DNA of 64,000 bases from Paenibacillus sp. GP183 (GCF_900104695.1 NZ_FNSW01000001.1:3213501-3277500); one strand, 5' to 3'. Counted from the stretch's first letter, positions 8,964 to 20,712 are shown. Notes: generated by a model from the sequence alone, not told the origin. Numbers and translations are program-made.

Positions 8964-9401
8964 TTACCCGCGAAGTTCGTACACTTCAGGTTGTTGTGCT
9001 TGATGTGGATGCTCAGAGCCTGCATACACTTTCAGCTTTGTTTTCATGCTGTCACCAAGACGATTCTTGGGAAGCATACCGTGAACAGCAAGTTCGATCA
9101 TGCGATCCGGTTTGTTGTTGCGCATATCATTTGCGGAAGTCACTTTCAATCCACCTTGATACATGGAATGACTGTAGTACATTTTATTTTGCAGTTTCTT
9201 GCCAGTCAAATGAACTTGGGAAGCATTAATGACGATAACAAAATCCCCGGTATCAACGTGCGGAGTAAACTCCGGCTTGTGCTTTCCGCGAATCAGGCTT
9301 GCTGCTTCACTGGCTAGACGGCCCAGCGTTTTGCCGGCAGCGTCAATAATGTACCATTTGCGTTCTACTTCGTTTGGCTTTGCCATATATGTGGTACGCA
9401 T
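8964..9401 (-). CDS. rplM: 50S ribosomal protein L13
   Basis: A 145-residue L13, an early assembly protein of the large subunit. It shows [17 protein letters not shown] near the N-terminus and [14 protein letters not shown] mid-protein. The start MRTTYMAK matches the Bacillus form (MRTTPMA) and has AGGAGG 8 nt upstream. A separate promoter and a structured leader precede it, so rplM-rpsI is its own transcription unit apart from truA. Confidence 0.98.
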   Translation of the reverse strand: MRTTYMAKPNEVERKWYIIDAAGKTLGRLASEAASLIRGKHKPEFTPHVDTGDFVIVINASQVHLTGKKLQNKMYYSHSMYQGGLKVTSANDMRNNKPDRMIELAVHGMLPKNRLGDSMKTKLKVYAGSEHPHQAQQPEVYELRG

Positions 9402-9462
9402 GCTTAATCCTCCTAAATATATCTCGTTCCTTAGTCCATTTCATTGTTGTAGTTATGATGGT

Positions 9463-9512
9463 TTGGCTCCTCTGATCACGGGGCCGTGGGATAGCCGATC
9501 AAGAAACGCCAA
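9463..9512 (-). promoter_or_regulatory. Candidate L13 autoregulatory leader hairpin
   Basis: The rplM transcript should begin close to 9511 with a hairpin whose base is TTGGC/GCCAA and whose inner stem is TGATC/GATCA, leaving a GC-rich loop. L13 leaders that regulate rplM-rpsI are known in Firmicutes; assigning this one to that class is by position and structure only. Confidence 0.5.
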
Positions 9513-9517
9513 TTAAT

Positions 9518-9546
9518 ATCATACACAATTTTGGATAAAGAATCAA
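9518..9546 (-). promoter_or_regulatory. Promoter of rplM-rpsI
   Basis: On the minus strand TTGATT (9541-9546), a 17-bp spacer and TATGAT (9518-9523), just downstream of truA. Confidence 0.7.
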
Positions 9547-9563
9547 GAGAATTCTTCTAACTA

Positions 9564-10325
9564 TCAATATTCTACTTGCCAAAGGGTTAAGCCTATCGCT
9601 TCGGCAGTTGGTCCTGCTTGGCTGCGATCACGAGCCTCAAGAATTCGCCGCATATCGCTGCTTGCTCTTTTGCCTTCACCGATTTGAAATAAGGTCCCCA
9701 CAATGATCCGAACCATGTTGTAAAGAAATCCGCTCCCCGTAATGATCACCCGAAGTCTTCCAATTTTGGGCTCATCCGTCATCTCATCCGCAGCCGTTTC
9801 GATCCGAGCTTCATAGATCGTTCTGACGCGAATCTCTTTATCGGTTCGAACGGTACAGAAAGAAGAGAAATCATGCTCGCCAATCAAGCATTCCAACGCT
9901 TCTCTCATAGCCTCAACATCCAAAGGAGTATAATGATGAAATTCAAAATTCCGGTGAAATACGTTGGGGAAACGCGCCATTCGAATTGCATAGCAATACG
10001 TCTTGCGCTTTGCGGCTTTACGAGAGTGAAAATCAAGAGGGACTTCTTCTGCAGTGAGAACGACAATATCGTTAGGCAATCTCGTGTTCAAAGCCAAGCA
10101 CCAGCGCTCAATAGGTATGGCAGAGTTCGTCAGGAAGTTAATGACTTGACCTCTGGCATGTACCCCGGCATCTGTCCTGCCTGAAGAAATGATTTTAACC
10201 TTTTCTCCGGTAAGCTGCTTAATCGATCGCTCAAGTTCATCTTGAATGGTATTTCCTCTGGGCTGAGTTTGAAAGCCAGAATAGGCCGTCCCATTATAGC
10301 TGATGATAAATCGTAGATTTCTCAC
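9564..10325 (-). CDS. truA: tRNA pseudouridine(38-40) synthase TruA
   Basis: A 253-residue pseudouridine synthase that modifies the anticodon arm. The catalytic Asp is residue 52 in GRTDAGVHA. C-terminal FLYNMVRIIVGTL is the family signature. It lies downstream of rplQ; in Bacillus three ECF transporter genes sit between the two, but here only a 132-nt gap with inverted repeats remains. AGGAACAAG sits just ahead of the ATG, a moderate ribosome site. Confidence 0.96.
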   Translation of the reverse strand: MRNLRFIISYNGTAYSGFQTQPRGNTIQDELERSIKQLTGEKVKIISSGRTDAGVHARGQVINFLTNSAIPIERWCLALNTRLPNDIVVLTAEEVPLDFHSRKAAKRKTYCYAIRMARFPNVFHRNFEFHHYTPLDVEAMREALECLIGEHDFSSFCTVRTDKEIRVRTIYEARIETAADEMTDEPKIGRLRVIITGSGFLYNMVRIIVGTLFQIGEGKRASSDMRRILEARDRSQAGPTAEAIGLTLWQVEY

Positions 10326-10354
10326 ATCTTGTTCCTCCGCGAGGCATCAAGTTC

Positions 10355-10447
10355 AAGGATGCTTCAAGCCTTTGAGCACTTAGAGCATCCTTGCCAAGAC
10401 TGCAAAAAAAGGGCTTCATCAGAATCAGCAGATTCCGTCCACCCTTT
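10355..10447 (-). terminator. Hairpins ending the rplQ transcript
   Basis: On the minus strand an AGGG...CCC hairpin enclosing a GGAATC/GATTC stem is followed by seven T residues (10403-10447), an intrinsic terminator. A second inverted repeat, AAGGATGC (10355-10362) with GCATCCTT (10385-10392), lies between it and truA. No promoter for truA is obvious. Confidence 0.6.
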
Positions 10448-10457
10448 CCCCTCCGTC

Positions 10458-10823
10458 TTATGCTCGATCTACAAGCTCTAAATATACCATGGGTGCTGCG
10501 TCTCCGCGGCGTGGTCCCAGCTTCAGGATACGTGTGTATCCGCCTGGACGCTCGGAATAACGAGTAGCCAATTCAGTGAAGAGCTTTTGAATAGCATCTT
10601 GATCTGCGCTTACAGCTTCTCTGCGAACAAAAGCAGCTGCCTGACGGCGTGCATGAAGATCTCCGCGTTTAGCCAAAGTGATTAGCTTTTCTGCAATACT
10701 GCGAAGTTCTTTTGCTTTTGCTTCAGTGGTTTGAATGCGCTCATGTATGAATAGATCCGTGACCAGATCGCGGAATAACGCTTTACGTGAGCTGGAGTCG
10801 CGGTTTAACTTCTTGTAATTCAT
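10458..10823 (-). CDS. rplQ: 50S ribosomal protein L17
   Basis: A 121-residue L17, located at the peptide exit side of the large subunit. N-terminal [18 protein letters not shown] and the C-terminal [14 protein letters not shown] are diagnostic. It is last in the alpha operon, 25 nt behind rpoA, with its own GGAGG site. Confidence 0.98.
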   Translation of the reverse strand: MNYKKLNRDSSSRKALFRDLVTDLFIHERIQTTEAKAKELRSIAEKLITLAKRGDLHARRQAAAFVRREAVSADQDAIQKLFTELATRYSERPGGYTRILKLGPRRGDAAPMVYLELVDRA

Positions 10824-10848
10824 TGGATTTACCCTCCTTCTGCCTTAA

Positions 10849-11793
10849 TTATTCCTCGTTACGAAGACCTAAACCAAGCTCTTCGAGCTTCTCTTGAACC
10901 TCTTCAAGAGATTTGCGGCCTAAGTTCCGTACCTTCATCATATCTTCTTCTGTCTTGGTAATTAGCTCTTGTACCGTATTGATACCCGCACGCTTGAGGC
11001 AATTGTAAGAACGAACGGAAAGATCCAGTTCCTCGATAGTCATCTCCAGAACTTTTTCTTTCTTATCTTCTTCTTTTTCAACCATAATTTCAGCGTCTTT
11101 CGCTTCGTCAGTAAGGCCAACGAACAGCATCAGATGCTCAGTTAAAATTTTGGCGCCTAAGCTTACAGCTTCTTCTGGCCGAATACTGCCATCCGTCCAC
11201 ACTTCGAGAGTCAGTTTGTCATAGTTGGTGACTTGACCCACGCGTGTATTTTCCACACCAAAGTTGACTCGAGTAATAGGCGTATAGATCGAATCAATAG
11301 GAATAACGCCAATCGGCTGATCATCCCTCTTGTTCTTATCTGACTGCACATAGCCTCTGCCTCTATTGGCATGAATTCTCATATGAAGACGAGAATCGGA
11401 AGATAGAGTCGCAATGTGCAGATCCGGATTCAGGATCTCCACATCGCTGTCGGCGCGAATATCGCCAGCCACAATCTTACCTTCGCCTTCAGCGTCGATT
11501 TCAAGGATTTTCTCTTCATCGGAGTGAATTTTCAGAGATAGCCCTTTGAGATTAAGGATAATTTCCGTAACATCCTCAAGTACGCCAGGAATCGTGGAAA
11601 ACTCATGTAAAACTCCATCAATGTGAACAGAGTTTACTGCAGCACCCGGTAAAGATGACAGTAAAATACGACGTAATGAGTTACCTAATGTTGTTCCATA
11701 GCCACGCTCGAGCGGTTCAACGACAAACTTGCCATATGCACCGTCTTCGCTTAATGCTACAGTTTCTATTTTTGGCTTTTCAATTTCGATCAT
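10849..11793 (-). CDS. rpoA: RNA polymerase alpha subunit
   Basis: A 314-residue alpha subunit. The N-terminal domain (about 1-230) dimerises and assembles beta and beta'; [15 protein letters not shown] at 34-48 is the dimerisation core. An acidic/Lys-rich linker (about 230-247) leads to the C-terminal domain, which contacts promoter UP elements and activators ([13 protein letters not shown] and [11 protein letters not shown]). Full length. It is preceded by rpsK with a 127-nt gap and followed by rplQ. Confidence 0.98.
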   Translation of the reverse strand: MIEIEKPKIETVALSEDGAYGKFVVEPLERGYGTTLGNSLRRILLSSLPGAAVNSVHIDGVLHEFSTIPGVLEDVTEIILNLKGLSLKIHSDEEKILEIDAEGEGKIVAGDIRADSDVEILNPDLHIATLSSDSRLHMRIHANRGRGYVQSDKNKRDDQPIGVIPIDSIYTPITRVNFGVENTRVGQVTNYDKLTLEVWTDGSIRPEEAVSLGAKILTEHLMLFVGLTDEAKDAEIMVEKEEDKKEKVLEMTIEELDLSVRSYNCLKRAGINTVQELITKTEEDMMKVRNLGRKSLEEVQEKLEELGLGLRNEE

Positions 11794-11920
11794 GAAATGT
11801 ACCCTCCATTCAAAACGTCGTTTGCCTCTGGATACTTCGGGTAAAAACTAGATAGTATGCCTATCCTTCAAAACCATTATTCACGATTTATGGATATTTA
11901 TACTATTGGAGAATCCTGAA

Positions 11921-12316
11921 TTACACGCGACGACGTTTAGGTGGGCGGCAGCCATTATGCGGGATAGGAGTCACGTCTTTAATCAAGTTTACTTCAAGTC
12001 CAGCTGCTTGCAGGGAACGGATCGCCGCTTCACGGCCGGCGCCTGGACCTTTAACCATGACTTCAACAGCCTTCATGCCATGCTCCATCGCTGCTTTAGC
12101 AGCAGATTCCGCTGCCATTTGTGCTGCGAAAGGAGTGCTTTTACGGGAACCCTTGAAACCAAGGTTTCCTGCACTTGCCCAGGAGATCGCATTGCCGTGC
12201 GGATCCGTGATGGTCACAATGGTATTGTTAAACGTGGAGCGAATGTGCGCTACTCCGGAATCAATATTTTTGCGGTCACGACGTTTGGTACGGACTACTT
12301 TTTTAGGTTTTGCCAC
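11921..12316 (-). CDS. rpsK: 30S ribosomal protein S11
   Basis: A 131-residue S11 of the platform region. It contains [16 protein letters not shown] and ends [13 protein letters not shown], the universal C-terminal signature. Lies 19 nt behind rpsM. The 127-nt gap to rpoA holds no recognised gene and no clear terminator. Confidence 0.98.
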   Translation of the reverse strand: MAKPKKVVRTKRRDRKNIDSGVAHIRSTFNNTIVTITDPHGNAISWASAGNLGFKGSRKSTPFAAQMAAESAAKAAMEHGMKAVEVMVKGPGAGREAAIRSLQAAGLEVNLIKDVTPIPHNGCRPPKRRRV

Positions 12317-12335
12317 TTGAGTCTAACCCCCTTTA

Positions 12336-12704
12336 TTATTTCTTCTTATTCGCTACTGTACGACGAGGACCTTTACGCGTACGGGCGTTGGTTTTGGTAC
12401 GTTGACCACGAACAGGCAACCCACGACGGTGACGAATGCCGCGGTAAGAACCGATTTCAATCAAGCGTTTGATGTTCAGGGAGATATCACGACGCAGATC
12501 GCCTTCCACTTTTAACGTTTTGTCGATGACATCACGGATTTTGCTGACTTCATCCTCAGTCAAATCACGGACGCGAGTATCCGGGCTGATTCCTGTAGTG
12601 CTGATAATTTTTTGGGAAGTTGTTTTACCAATTCCAAAAATGTAAGTTAAAGCAATCTCCACGCGTTTTTCACGAGGTAAGTCTACTCCAGCTATACGAG
12701 CCAT
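12336..12704 (-). CDS. rpsM: 30S ribosomal protein S13
   Basis: A 122-residue S13 of the small-subunit head, contacting L5 and P-site tRNA. It begins [14 protein letters not shown], includes [16 protein letters not shown], and ends with a basic tail. It follows rpmJ by 19 nt. Confidence 0.98.
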   Translation of the reverse strand: MARIAGVDLPREKRVEIALTYIFGIGKTTSQKIISTTGISPDTRVRDLTEDEVSKIRDVIDKTLKVEGDLRRDISLNIKRLIEIGSYRGIRHRRGLPVRGQRTKTNARTRKGPRRTVANKKK

Positions 12705-12723
12705 TTATTCGCTGCACCTCCTT

Positions 12724-12962
<239 letters not shown>

Positions 12963-12999
12963 TACGCCTTGAGAGTAACTTACATGTTCAATCCAACAT

Positions 13000-13218
13000 T
13001 TATCTAAATCGGTAAGTTATACGGCCTCTGGTTAAATCGTAAGGCGATAATTCTACGGTAACTCTATCTCCAGGTAAAATGCGGATAAAATGCATTCGGA
13101 TTTTACCGGAAACATGGGCAAGGATTTTATGACCATTTTCCAATTCAACCTTAAACATTGCATTCGGAAGAGGTTCAATTACTGTACCTTCTACTTCAAT
13201 CACATCTTCTTTGGCCAC
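13000..13218 (-). CDS. infA: Translation initiation factor IF-1
   Basis: A 72-residue OB-fold protein that binds the ribosomal A site at initiation. It reads [14 protein letters not shown] at the start and [16 protein letters not shown] at the end. A GTG start at 13218 is chosen because AAAGGAG lies 7 nt upstream and the N-terminus then matches the family (MAKEDV); an ATG two codons earlier is only one base from that site. It directly follows the KOW-domain gene. Confidence 0.97.
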   Translation of the reverse strand: MAKEDVIEVEGTVIEPLPNAMFKVELENGHKILAHVSGKIRMHFIRILPGDRVTVELSPYDLTRGRITYRFR

Positions 13219-13220
13219 AG

Positions 13221-13529
13221 TCATTCTCCTTTCTCATTGGCTTCAGCTTGTAATCTATCCACGAACTTCGCGACAGCGAATCGCAATTTACCATTAGTGA
13301 CACGTCCTGTTTCCCTGATACTAGCTGCAACCTCACTGCTGATCGAGGACTGCAATTGAAGATGAAGCCGATTTTTCTTTTTCGGACTGTCGAATCTTCG
13401 TTTATCACCATCCGCGATGAGGACAAACCGAGAATCAACAAGACCGATAATGACGGCATATTTGCCAGGATCACTCCCGCGAAGCACCTTGACGATTTGA
13501 CCCAGCTGTGGGATTTGATCTGTATCCAC
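13221..13529 (-). CDS. KOW-domain RNA-binding protein
   Basis: A 102-residue basic protein. The N-terminal part (about 8-60) looks like a KOW/L14e-type RNA-binding fold: [22 protein letters not shown] basic [11 protein letters not shown] segment follows. A gene of this type commonly sits between map and infA in Firmicutes, so a ribosome-linked role is likely but unproven. The GTG start at 13529 has AGGTG 7 nt upstream. It sits just after the remnants of map. Confidence 0.85.
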   Translation of the reverse strand: MDTDQIPQLGQIVKVLRGSDPGKYAVIIGLVDSRFVLIADGDKRRFDSPKKKNRLHLQLQSSISSEVAASIRETGRVTNGKLRFAVAKFVDRLQAEANEKGE

Positions 13530-13566
13530 CCATTATCACCTACGTTTTGAGTTTCGTGAGGATTCC

Positions 13567-14618
<1,052 letters not shown>

Positions 14619-14681
14619 TTATCGTACGAATAGCACAATAGGTGCCGATGCCGCAACACTTGCCCCATCAGAACCTATCTG

Positions 14682-15983
14682 CTATTTATTGATAAACCCT
14701 TTGTAATGGCGTTTAATCAATTGGCTTTCAATCTGTTTCATGGTTTCAAGCCCTACACCGACTACGATCAAGAGTGAAGTTCCACCAATCCGAACAGAGT
14801 TAGGCAAACCAGCTAATTGACCGAGTACCATCGGTAAAATCGAGATAGCTGCCAAGAATAAAGCACCGGATAATGTGATTCTTGTCATGACACGAGTCAA
14901 GTACACGGATGTTGTTTTACCAGGACGAATTCCCGGGATGTAGCCGCCGTTCTTCTTCATCTGATCCGCCATTTGCACCGGATTGATTTGAACGAACGTG
15001 TAGAAATAAGTGAACCCAATAATTAAAAGCACATAAAGCACCATGCCCAGTGCGCTGGTATAGTTCAAATTGGTGATAATCCAATCTGCCACGACATTTC
15101 CGCGCCAATAGCTTGCAATTGTTGGTGGAAACACCAGTAAGGATAAAGCGAAAATTACTGGAATAACACCCGCTGCATTTACTTTTAGCGGAATGTGTGT
15201 CGTTTGGCCACCATACATCTTGCGCCCAACTACACGCTTGGCGTACTGCACAGGTATTTTACGAACACCTTGCTGTACAAAGATAACCCCGGCAATGATC
15301 AAGATGATCACGAGCAGGATGAGAATCACTTTTATGATACTTAAGAATAAAGCGCCGCTAGCGTCAGCAAACAGTGTTTTGTAGATCTGTTGGGCACCCG
15401 TTGGAATAGCTGCAACGATACCTGCAAAGATGATAATGGAAATCCCGTTCCCTATCCCATACTCGGTGATCTGCTCACCTAACCACATCAGAAACGCAGT
15501 TCCTGCTGTCAGCACAATAGCAATCAAAGCGAAGGTTGTAATGCTTGGCTGAATAACAAGCCCCGCATATACATTGTTAAAGCCGATCGCCAAGCCGAAA
15601 GCTTGAATCAATCCTAAAATGATAGTGCCGTAACGAGTAATTTGAGCCAGCTTCTTTCTGCCCACATCGCCTTCCTTAGCCCATTGCGCAAAACGCGGAA
15701 TCACATCCATGGACAATAGCTGAACGATAATCGATGAGGTAATGTAAGGCATAATTCCCATTGCAAAAATGGAGAATTTGAAAAGCGCCCCACCCGAGAA
15801 AGTGTTTAGCAATCCAAAAACATCGCTTTGGTTTGCCTGGTCTTGCATTTTCAAAACATCCGTATTGATGTTAGGTACCGGGATAAAAGCACCTATTCTA
15901 TAGACGATTAAGACGAGAAGAGTAAATACGATTCTTCTGCGCAAATCCTCTACCTTAAAGATGTTGGCTAGGGTCTTAAACAT
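14682..15983 (-). CDS. secY: Preprotein translocase subunit SecY
   Basis: A 433-residue polytopic protein, the channel of the Sec translocon, with ten predicted membrane segments. N-terminal LRRRIVFTLLVLIVYRIGAF and the plug-region FSGGAL are typical; the cytoplasmic loop with YAKRVVGRKMYGGQ contacts SecA and the ribosome. The start ATG overlaps the rplO stop by one base, implying translational coupling. SecE is encoded at 42323. Confidence 0.98.
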   Translation of the reverse strand: MFKTLANIFKVEDLRRRIVFTLLVLIVYRIGAFIPVPNINTDVLKMQDQANQSDVFGLLNTFSGGALFKFSIFAMGIMPYITSSIIVQLLSMDVIPRFAQWAKEGDVGRKKLAQITRYGTIILGLIQAFGLAIGFNNVYAGLVIQPSITTFALIAIVLTAGTAFLMWLGEQITEYGIGNGISIIIFAGIVAAIPTGAQQIYKTLFADASGALFLSIIKVILILLVIILIIAGVIFVQQGVRKIPVQYAKRVVGRKMYGGQTTHIPLKVNAAGVIPVIFALSLLVFPPTIASYWRGNVVADWIITNLNYTSALGMVLYVLLIIGFTYFYTFVQINPVQMADQMKKNGGYIPGIRPGKTTSVYLTRVMTRITLSGALFLAAISILPMVLGQLAGLPNSVRIGGTSLLIVVGVGLETMKQIESQLIKRHYKGFINK

Positions 15984-16423
15984 TAAATCACCTCGGTTTG
16001 ACCACCGGCAGCTTGGATTTTCTCTACCGCAGATTGAGAGAATTTATTCGCTTTAACGGTTAATTTCACAGTGAGTTCACCGTTCCCTAAGATTTTGATG
16101 CCATCTTTAGGAGCTTTTACAATACCGGACTCCAACAATACTTCTGGAGTCACTTCAGTACCGTCTGCAAAAGTACTCAGGTCCTCCAAGTTGACAATAG
16201 CGAACTCTTTACGGAAAGGATTATTGAATCCACGCTTAGGTAAACGACGGTATAAAGGGTTTTGTCCGCCTTCGAATCCTGGACGAGTACCGCCGCCGGA
16301 ACGTGCATTTTGACCTTTGTGCCCGCGAGTGGATGTTTTACCCATTCCGCTACCTACACCGCGTCCAACGCGCTTACGACTGTGGCGGGAACCGGTTGCC
16401 GAGCTAAGCTCATGTAACTTCAT
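15983..16423 (-). CDS. rplO: 50S ribosomal protein L15
   Basis: A 146-residue L15. It shows a basic Gly-rich N-terminus ([19 protein letters not shown]) and [13 protein letters not shown], and a globular C-terminal half. It lies behind rpmD and overlaps the secY start by one base. Confidence 0.98.
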   Translation of the reverse strand: MKLHELSSATGSRHSRKRVGRGVGSGMGKTSTRGHKGQNARSGGGTRPGFEGGQNPLYRRLPKRGFNNPFRKEFAIVNLEDLSTFADGTEVTPEVLLESGIVKAPKDGIKILGNGELTVKLTVKANKFSQSAVEKIQAAGGQTEVI

Positions 16424-16459
16424 CGTTGCACACCTCCTCTAGATCTTAATGTAAAGCTT

Positions 16460-16648
16460 CTATGCTTCGATTTCTACAACTTCAACAAGGTGACTTACCT
16501 GATTAACCATGCCTCTGATCGCGGCATTGTCCTTTTGAAGAACGGTTTGGTGCAGCTTGCGCAGACCTAATGTCTTCACAGTGACACGTTGTGTCTCCGG
16601 GCGGCCGATCAGACTGCGTTTCAGGGTAATTTGTAATTGTTTTGCCAT
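16460..16648 (-). CDS. rpmD: 50S ribosomal protein L30
   Basis: A 62-residue L30 of bacterial type: [20 protein letters not shown] near the start and [14 protein letters not shown] near the end. Lies 11 nt after rpsE with its own ribosome site GAGGGG. Confidence 0.97.
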   Translation of the reverse strand: MAKQLQITLKRSLIGRPETQRVTVKTLGLRKLHQTVLQKDNAAIRGMVNQVSHLVEVVEIEA

Positions 16649-16659
16649 GGTTACCCCTC

Positions 16660-17157
16660 CTAACCTAATAATTCTTCAACGGTTTTACCGCGAAGCTTTG
16701 CAACCTCTTCCGCTCTCTTTAGACGGCTTAAGCCTTCAAGAGTTGCGTTCACCATGTTCATGGAGTTGGAAGAGCCCAAAGATTTAGTCAAAATGTCGCC
16801 GATTCCAGCAAGCTCAAGAACCGCACGGACCGGACCACCAGCAATAACACCCGTACCTTGGGATGCAGGCTTCAACAATACACGCCCGGCGCCAAAACGC
16901 CCTGTAACCAAGTGAGGAATCGAAGTTCCTACGATGGGTATGTGAATTAAATTCTTTTTTGCATCTTCAATGCCTTTGCGAATCGCATCGGGAACTTCGC
17001 CTGCTTTACCGATTCCTGCACCAACCCAGCCATTGCCGTCGCCGACGACAACAAGTGCGCTGAAGCTGAAACGACGTCCGCCTTTAACTACTTTAGCTAC
17101 GCGATTGATATTTACAACTTTTTCAGTAAGCTCTAAAGTATTAGGATCTACACGCAA
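16660..17157 (-). CDS. rpsE: 30S ribosomal protein S5
   Basis: A 165-residue S5, involved in decoding accuracy. The N-terminal double-stranded RNA-binding domain includes [19 protein letters not shown], followed by [13 protein letters not shown] and [19 protein letters not shown] start at 17157 is chosen because AAGGAGGT precedes it by 7 nt and the N-terminus then matches homologues (MRVDPN); the open frame runs 50 codons further into rplR without support. Confidence 0.96.
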   Translation of the reverse strand: MRVDPNTLELTEKVVNINRVAKVVKGGRRFSFSALVVVGDGNGWVGAGIGKAGEVPDAIRKGIEDAKKNLIHIPIVGTSIPHLVTGRFGAGRVLLKPASQGTGVIAGGPVRAVLELAGIGDILTKSLGSSNSMNMVNATLEGLSRLKRAEEVAKLRGKTVEELLG

Positions 17158-17185
17158 GTCGTTTACCTCCTTATATATTTTTCTC

Positions 17186-17554
17186 CTAGAATTGTAAGCC
17201 TGCTTCACGAGCCGCATCAGCCAAGGCTTGAACACGACCATGATATAAGTATCCGCCGCGATCAAATACGACAGCTTCCACACCTTTTGCTTTTGCGCGC
17301 TTTGCAATCAATTCTCCGACTTTACGAGCACTTTCCACGTTGCCTCCGTTGGATACTTCGCTTTTCAGCTCTTTATCCTGGGTGGAAGCAGCCACTAAAG
17401 TGACTCCGCTGACATCATCGATAATCTGCGCATACATATGCTTCGAGGAACGGAAGATGTTAAGTCTTGGACGGGCTGTTGTACCTTCGATTTTTTTGCG
17501 AACACGAAGATGTCTTTTCAAGCGGGCTTTGTTTTTATCGCCTTTATTAATCAT
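17186..17554 (-). CDS. rplR: 50S ribosomal protein L18
   Basis: A 122-residue L18, which binds 5S rRNA. It contains [18 protein letters not shown] and the C-terminal [20 protein letters not shown]. The ATG at 17554 is chosen; an ATG seven codons earlier is in frame but the ribosome site GAAAGGAG lies inside those codons. Confidence 0.97.
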   Translation of the reverse strand: MINKGDKNKARLKRHLRVRKKIEGTTARPRLNIFRSSKHMYAQIIDDVSGVTLVAASTQDKELKSEVSNGGNVESARKVGELIAKRAKAKGVEAVVFDRGGYLYHGRVQALADAAREAGLQF

Positions 17555-17617
17555 GGGAACATACACTCCTTTCATCCATATTACGAAGCCAATGCTTCTA
17601 TAAATGATGATTCACTC

Positions 17618-18160
17618 TTATTTCTTCTTACCTGCTTTACCTTCTTTACGAAGAATACGCTCGCCTTCATACTTAATCCCTTTACCTTTATACGGCTCGG
17701 GTTCACGTACGGAACGGACTTTGGCAGCAACGGCGCCGACCAATTCTTTGTCGATCCCTTTAACGATAATTTTCGTATTAGTGGGAACATCAAATTCGAT
17801 TCCGCTTTCCGGATTGATTTCAACCGGATGGGAGTAACCTACGTTAAGTACAAGCTTATCTCCACTCTTGTTGGCACGGTACCCAACGCCTACAAGATCC
17901 AGAGACTTGGTGAATCCTTCCGTTACCCCATTGACCATGTTGGCAACTACACTGCGCGTAGTGCCGTGCAAGGAACGGTGAAGCTTGTTATCGGAAGGGC
18001 GCTCAACGTTAATTTCATTCTCGGCAACGTTGATTTTCATGTCTTTATGAAGTTCACGGGATAAAGTTCCTTTCGGACCCTTTACCGTGATTTGAGTGTT
18101 TTCCAATGAAACATTGACACCACTTGGGATGGTAATCGGCTTACGACCAATACGAGACAT
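17618..18160 (-). CDS. rplF: 50S ribosomal protein L6
   Basis: A 180-residue L6 with two similar domains, near the GTPase-associated centre. It begins [15 protein letters not shown] and ends with the signature [15 protein letters not shown]. The ATG at 18160 is preceded by GGAGGTG; an upstream in-frame ATG (18178) lacks a site. Confidence 0.98.
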   Translation of the reverse strand: MSRIGRKPITIPSGVNVSLENTQITVKGPKGTLSRELHKDMKINVAENEINVERPSDNKLHRSLHGTTRSVVANMVNGVTEGFTKSLDLVGVGYRANKSGDKLVLNVGYSHPVEINPESGIEFDVPTNTKIIVKGIDKELVGAVAAKVRSVREPEPYKGKGIKYEGERILRKEGKAGKKK

Positions 18161-18189
18161 CTTTGCACCTCCATTCAATTACATTGGTT

Positions 18190-18588
18190 TTACCAAACGT
18201 AGCAGATAACCTCTCCGCCAGCTTTGGATTGACGAGCATCTTTATCCGTCATAACTCCCTTTGACGTGGAGATGATGGCAATTCCCAATCCTCCAAGTAC
18301 ACGGGGTACTTCTTGGGATTTCGTATAAACGCGCAGACCCGGTTTGCTGATTCTCTTCAATCCAGAAATGACACGCTCATTGTTTGATCCGTATTTCAGG
18401 AACAAACGGATAATTCCTTGCTTGCTATCTTCTACGTATTCAGCGTCACGGATAAATCCCTCTTTTTTGAGGATTTCAGCGATTTCCCTTTTCATCTTGG
18501 ATGCAGGAATTTCAACTGTTTCATGACGAACGATATTCGCATTACGGATGCGTGTTAACATATCTGCAATTGGATCTGACATGACCAT
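18190..18588 (-). CDS. rpsH: 30S ribosomal protein S8
   Basis: A 132-residue S8, a primary binder of 16S helix 21 and, in some bacteria, a repressor of the spc operon. [14 protein letters not shown] is near the start and [20 protein letters not shown] near the end. AAGGAGGT lies 8 nt before the ATG; a second ATG two codons later is possible. Confidence 0.98.
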   Translation of the reverse strand: MVMSDPIADMLTRIRNANIVRHETVEIPASKMKREIAEILKKEGFIRDAEYVEDSKQGIIRLFLKYGSNNERVISGLKRISKPGLRVYTKSQEVPRVLGGLGIAIISTSKGVMTDKDARQSKAGGEVICYVW

Positions 18589-18620
18589 ATGTGTAAACCT
18601 CCTTCCCGAAAATAGGGTGA

Positions 18621-18806
18621 TTACCAGCTTGCTTTTTTCACACCTGGAATCTGACCTTTGTGAGCTAATTCACGGAAACAAATTCTGCAAATCTTGAACT
18701 TGCGAAGCACGGAATGCGGACGGCCGCAGCGCTCGCAACGTGTATATGCTTGTACTTTAAACTTCGGAGTGCGTTGTTGCTTAACTTTCATCGAAGTTTT
18801 TGCCAC
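18621..18806 (-). CDS. rpsN: 30S ribosomal protein S14, zinc-binding type
   Basis: A 61-residue type Z S14 with four zinc-ligand Cys in CERCGRPH and CRICFREL. Its place in the spc operon between rplE and rpsH is normal for Firmicutes. GGAGGTG precedes the ATG. Confidence 0.98.
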   Translation of the reverse strand: MAKTSMKVKQQRTPKFKVQAYTRCERCGRPHSVLRKFKICRICFRELAHKGQIPGVKKASW

Positions 18807-18840
18807 TAGTTTGACACCTCCTGAAAGGTTCGATTGGAAA

Positions 18841-19383
18841 CTATTTTATAAACGGAGCACCGAGTTGAGTCAACAATTCACGAGCTTCTTCATCCGACTT
18901 TGCAGTAGTTACGATAACAATATCCATGCCGCGAACTTTATCGACTTTATCGTACTCAATTTCCGGGAAGATCAATTGCTCTTTCAGACCAAGTGTATAG
19001 TTGCCACGGCCATCAAAGGCTTTATTGGAAATACCACGGAAGTCACGTACACGCGGAAGCGCTACGTTGAACAATTTATCCAAGAAATGATACATGCGCT
19101 CACCGCGGAGTGTTACTTTCACACCAATCGGCATGTTTTCACGAAGCTTGAAGCCCGCGATGGATTTTTTGGATTTGGTTACAACAGGCTTTTGGCCTGC
19201 GATTTTTTGAAGATCCTCTACCGCAGTATCCAGCACTTTGGAGTTAGAAACAGCCTCACCAACACCCATGTTGATGACGATTTTCTCTATCTTGGGTACT
19301 TGCATAACTGATGTGTAGTTAAACTTTTGAATTAATGATGGGGTAACTTCATTCAGAAAACGATCTTTCATTCTTGCTGCCAT
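18841..19383 (-). CDS. rplE: 50S ribosomal protein L5
   Basis: A 180-residue L5, which carries 5S rRNA into the central protuberance. Diagnostic: [23 protein letters not shown]-type [14 protein letters not shown] and the C-terminal [10 protein letters not shown]. Follows rplX by 32 nt. Confidence 0.98.
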   Translation of the reverse strand: MAARMKDRFLNEVTPSLIQKFNYTSVMQVPKIEKIVINMGVGEAVSNSKVLDTAVEDLQKIAGQKPVVTKSKKSIAGFKLRENMPIGVKVTLRGERMYHFLDKLFNVALPRVRDFRGISNKAFDGRGNYTLGLKEQLIFPEIEYDKVDKVRGMDIVIVTTAKSDEEARELLTQLGAPFIK

Positions 19384-19415
19384 GTTTAAGGGGCCTCCTT
19401 TCCGAGCATTTGGCT

Positions 19416-19769
19416 TTAATCGATTGCTTCACCGGATTTAATCGCGATGCGAATTTTATCACCATTGTCTAATACTTTGTAGCCTACACGAGTAGGCTTT
19501 CCGCTTTTTGGATCAATCAGCATCACGTTGGAAACGTGAATCGCCGCTTCCTGATTCAAAATCCCGCCTTGAGGATTTTGTTGAGTAGGCTTAGCATGCT
19601 TCTTCACCATATTAACGCCTTCCACAAGAACACGGTTTTCACGAGGATAAGCTGCGATGACGCGGCCTTTTTTACCTTTGTCTTTACCTGTGATCACAAA
19701 AACGGTATCGTCTTTTTTCACGTGCAATTTATTGTTATGAGATTCCAGTCTCTTTTTCAATCTTGGCAT
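19416..19769 (-). CDS. rplX: 50S ribosomal protein L24
   Basis: A 117-residue L24, an assembly initiator that binds 23S domain I. The KOW motif [19 protein letters not shown] is at 21-39. A short basic N-terminal extension precedes it. Spaced 50 nt after rplN. Confidence 0.98.
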   Translation of the reverse strand: MPRLKKRLESHNNKLHVKKDDTVFVITGKDKGKKGRVIAAYPRENRVLVEGVNMVKKHAKPTQQNPQGGILNQEAAIHVSNVMLIDPKSGKPTRVGYKVLDNGDKIRIAIKSGEAID

Positions 19770-19819
19770 GATCGTTTACACCTCCTGGTAAAAGCTTATT
19801 GCTTAATCTTAATCTTGGG

Positions 19820-20188
19820 TTAGATAACCTCTGGAGCCAGGGAGACGATCTTCATGAAGTCTTTATCACGAAGTTCACGAGCTACCGGTCCGAAAATACG
19901 AGTTCCGCGCGGGCTCTTATCATCTTTCACGATAACAGCTGCATTCTCGTCAAAAGCGATATAAGATCCATCTTTACGACGAGCGCCGCTCTTGGTCCGT
20001 ACGATAACCGCTTTAACAACGTCACCTTTTTTGACAACGCCACCTGGTGTTGCTTCTTTAACCGAACAGATGATTAAATCACCGATATGACCTACGCGGC
20101 GTCCTGTACCGCCAAGTACACGAATGCACATAAGCTGTTTGGCACCGGAGTTGTCAGCAACCTTCAAACGGGAAAATGGTTGAATCAT
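19820..20188 (-). CDS. rplN: 50S ribosomal protein L14
   Basis: A 122-residue L14 of the subunit interface. It begins [19 protein letters not shown] and contains [16 protein letters not shown] and [21 protein letters not shown] precedes the ATG; spacing to rpsQ upstream is 36 nt. Confidence 0.98.
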   Translation of the reverse strand: MIQPFSRLKVADNSGAKQLMCIRVLGGTGRRVGHIGDLIICSVKEATPGGVVKKGDVVKAVIVRTKSGARRKDGSYIAFDENAAVIVKDDKSPRGTRIFGPVARELRDKDFMKIVSLAPEVI

Positions 20189-20224
20189 CGTATTTCCTCC
20201 TTTCGTGGTTCATTCCTGAAATGC

Positions 20225-20488
20225 TTAGATGATTACGGCAACTTCTACGATCTCAACCAGTCTCCAACTTTTGTCTTTCGACAAGGGTCTGGTTTCCATG
20301 ATTTTAACAACATCACCGATTTTTGCTTCATTCTTTTCATCATGAGCTTTGAATTTCTTTGTGTATTTGATTCTCTTGTGATAGAGATCATGTTTTTTGT
20401 AAGTTTCAACGGCAACAACGATGGTTTTTTCCATTTTGTCGCTGACCACTTTACCTACTTGCACTTTACGCTCATTGCGTTCAGCCAT
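20225..20488 (-). CDS. rpsQ: 30S ribosomal protein S17
   Basis: An 87-residue OB-fold S17. It shows [21 protein letters not shown] and [19 protein letters not shown]. It follows rpmC by 26 nt. Confidence 0.98.
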   Translation of the reverse strand: MAERNERKVQVGKVVSDKMEKTIVVAVETYKKHDLYHKRIKYTKKFKAHDEKNEAKIGDVVKIMETRPLSKDKSWRLVEIVEVAVII

Positions 20489-20514
20489 TGCTTAAGCCCT
20501 CCCTTCTAGTTTGG

Positions 20515-20712
20515 TTATCCAATACCCAGTTCTCTTTCACGCAAAATAGTTTTGGCACGCGCGATCTCTTTACGTACATGACTAATTTGAGTCGGGTTAT
20601 CCAATTGACCTGTAGCTAGTTGAAAACGGAGGTTAAAGAGCTCTTCTTTAAATCCGGATACTTTTTGCTCGATCTCTGCAGTGGTTAAGTTGCGGAATTC
20701 ACTAGCCTTCAT
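20515..20712 (-). CDS. rpmC: 50S ribosomal protein L29
   Basis: A 65-residue helical hairpin at the exit tunnel, where trigger factor and SRP dock. [17 protein letters not shown] and [13 protein letters not shown] are clear. The ATG at 20712 sits 8 nt behind GGTGG and overlaps the rplP end by 11 nt; a GTG four codons earlier overlaps that site. Confidence 0.95.
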   Translation of the reverse strand: MKASEFRNLTTAEIEQKVSGFKEELFNLRFQLATGQLDNPTQISHVRKEIARAKTILRERELGIG

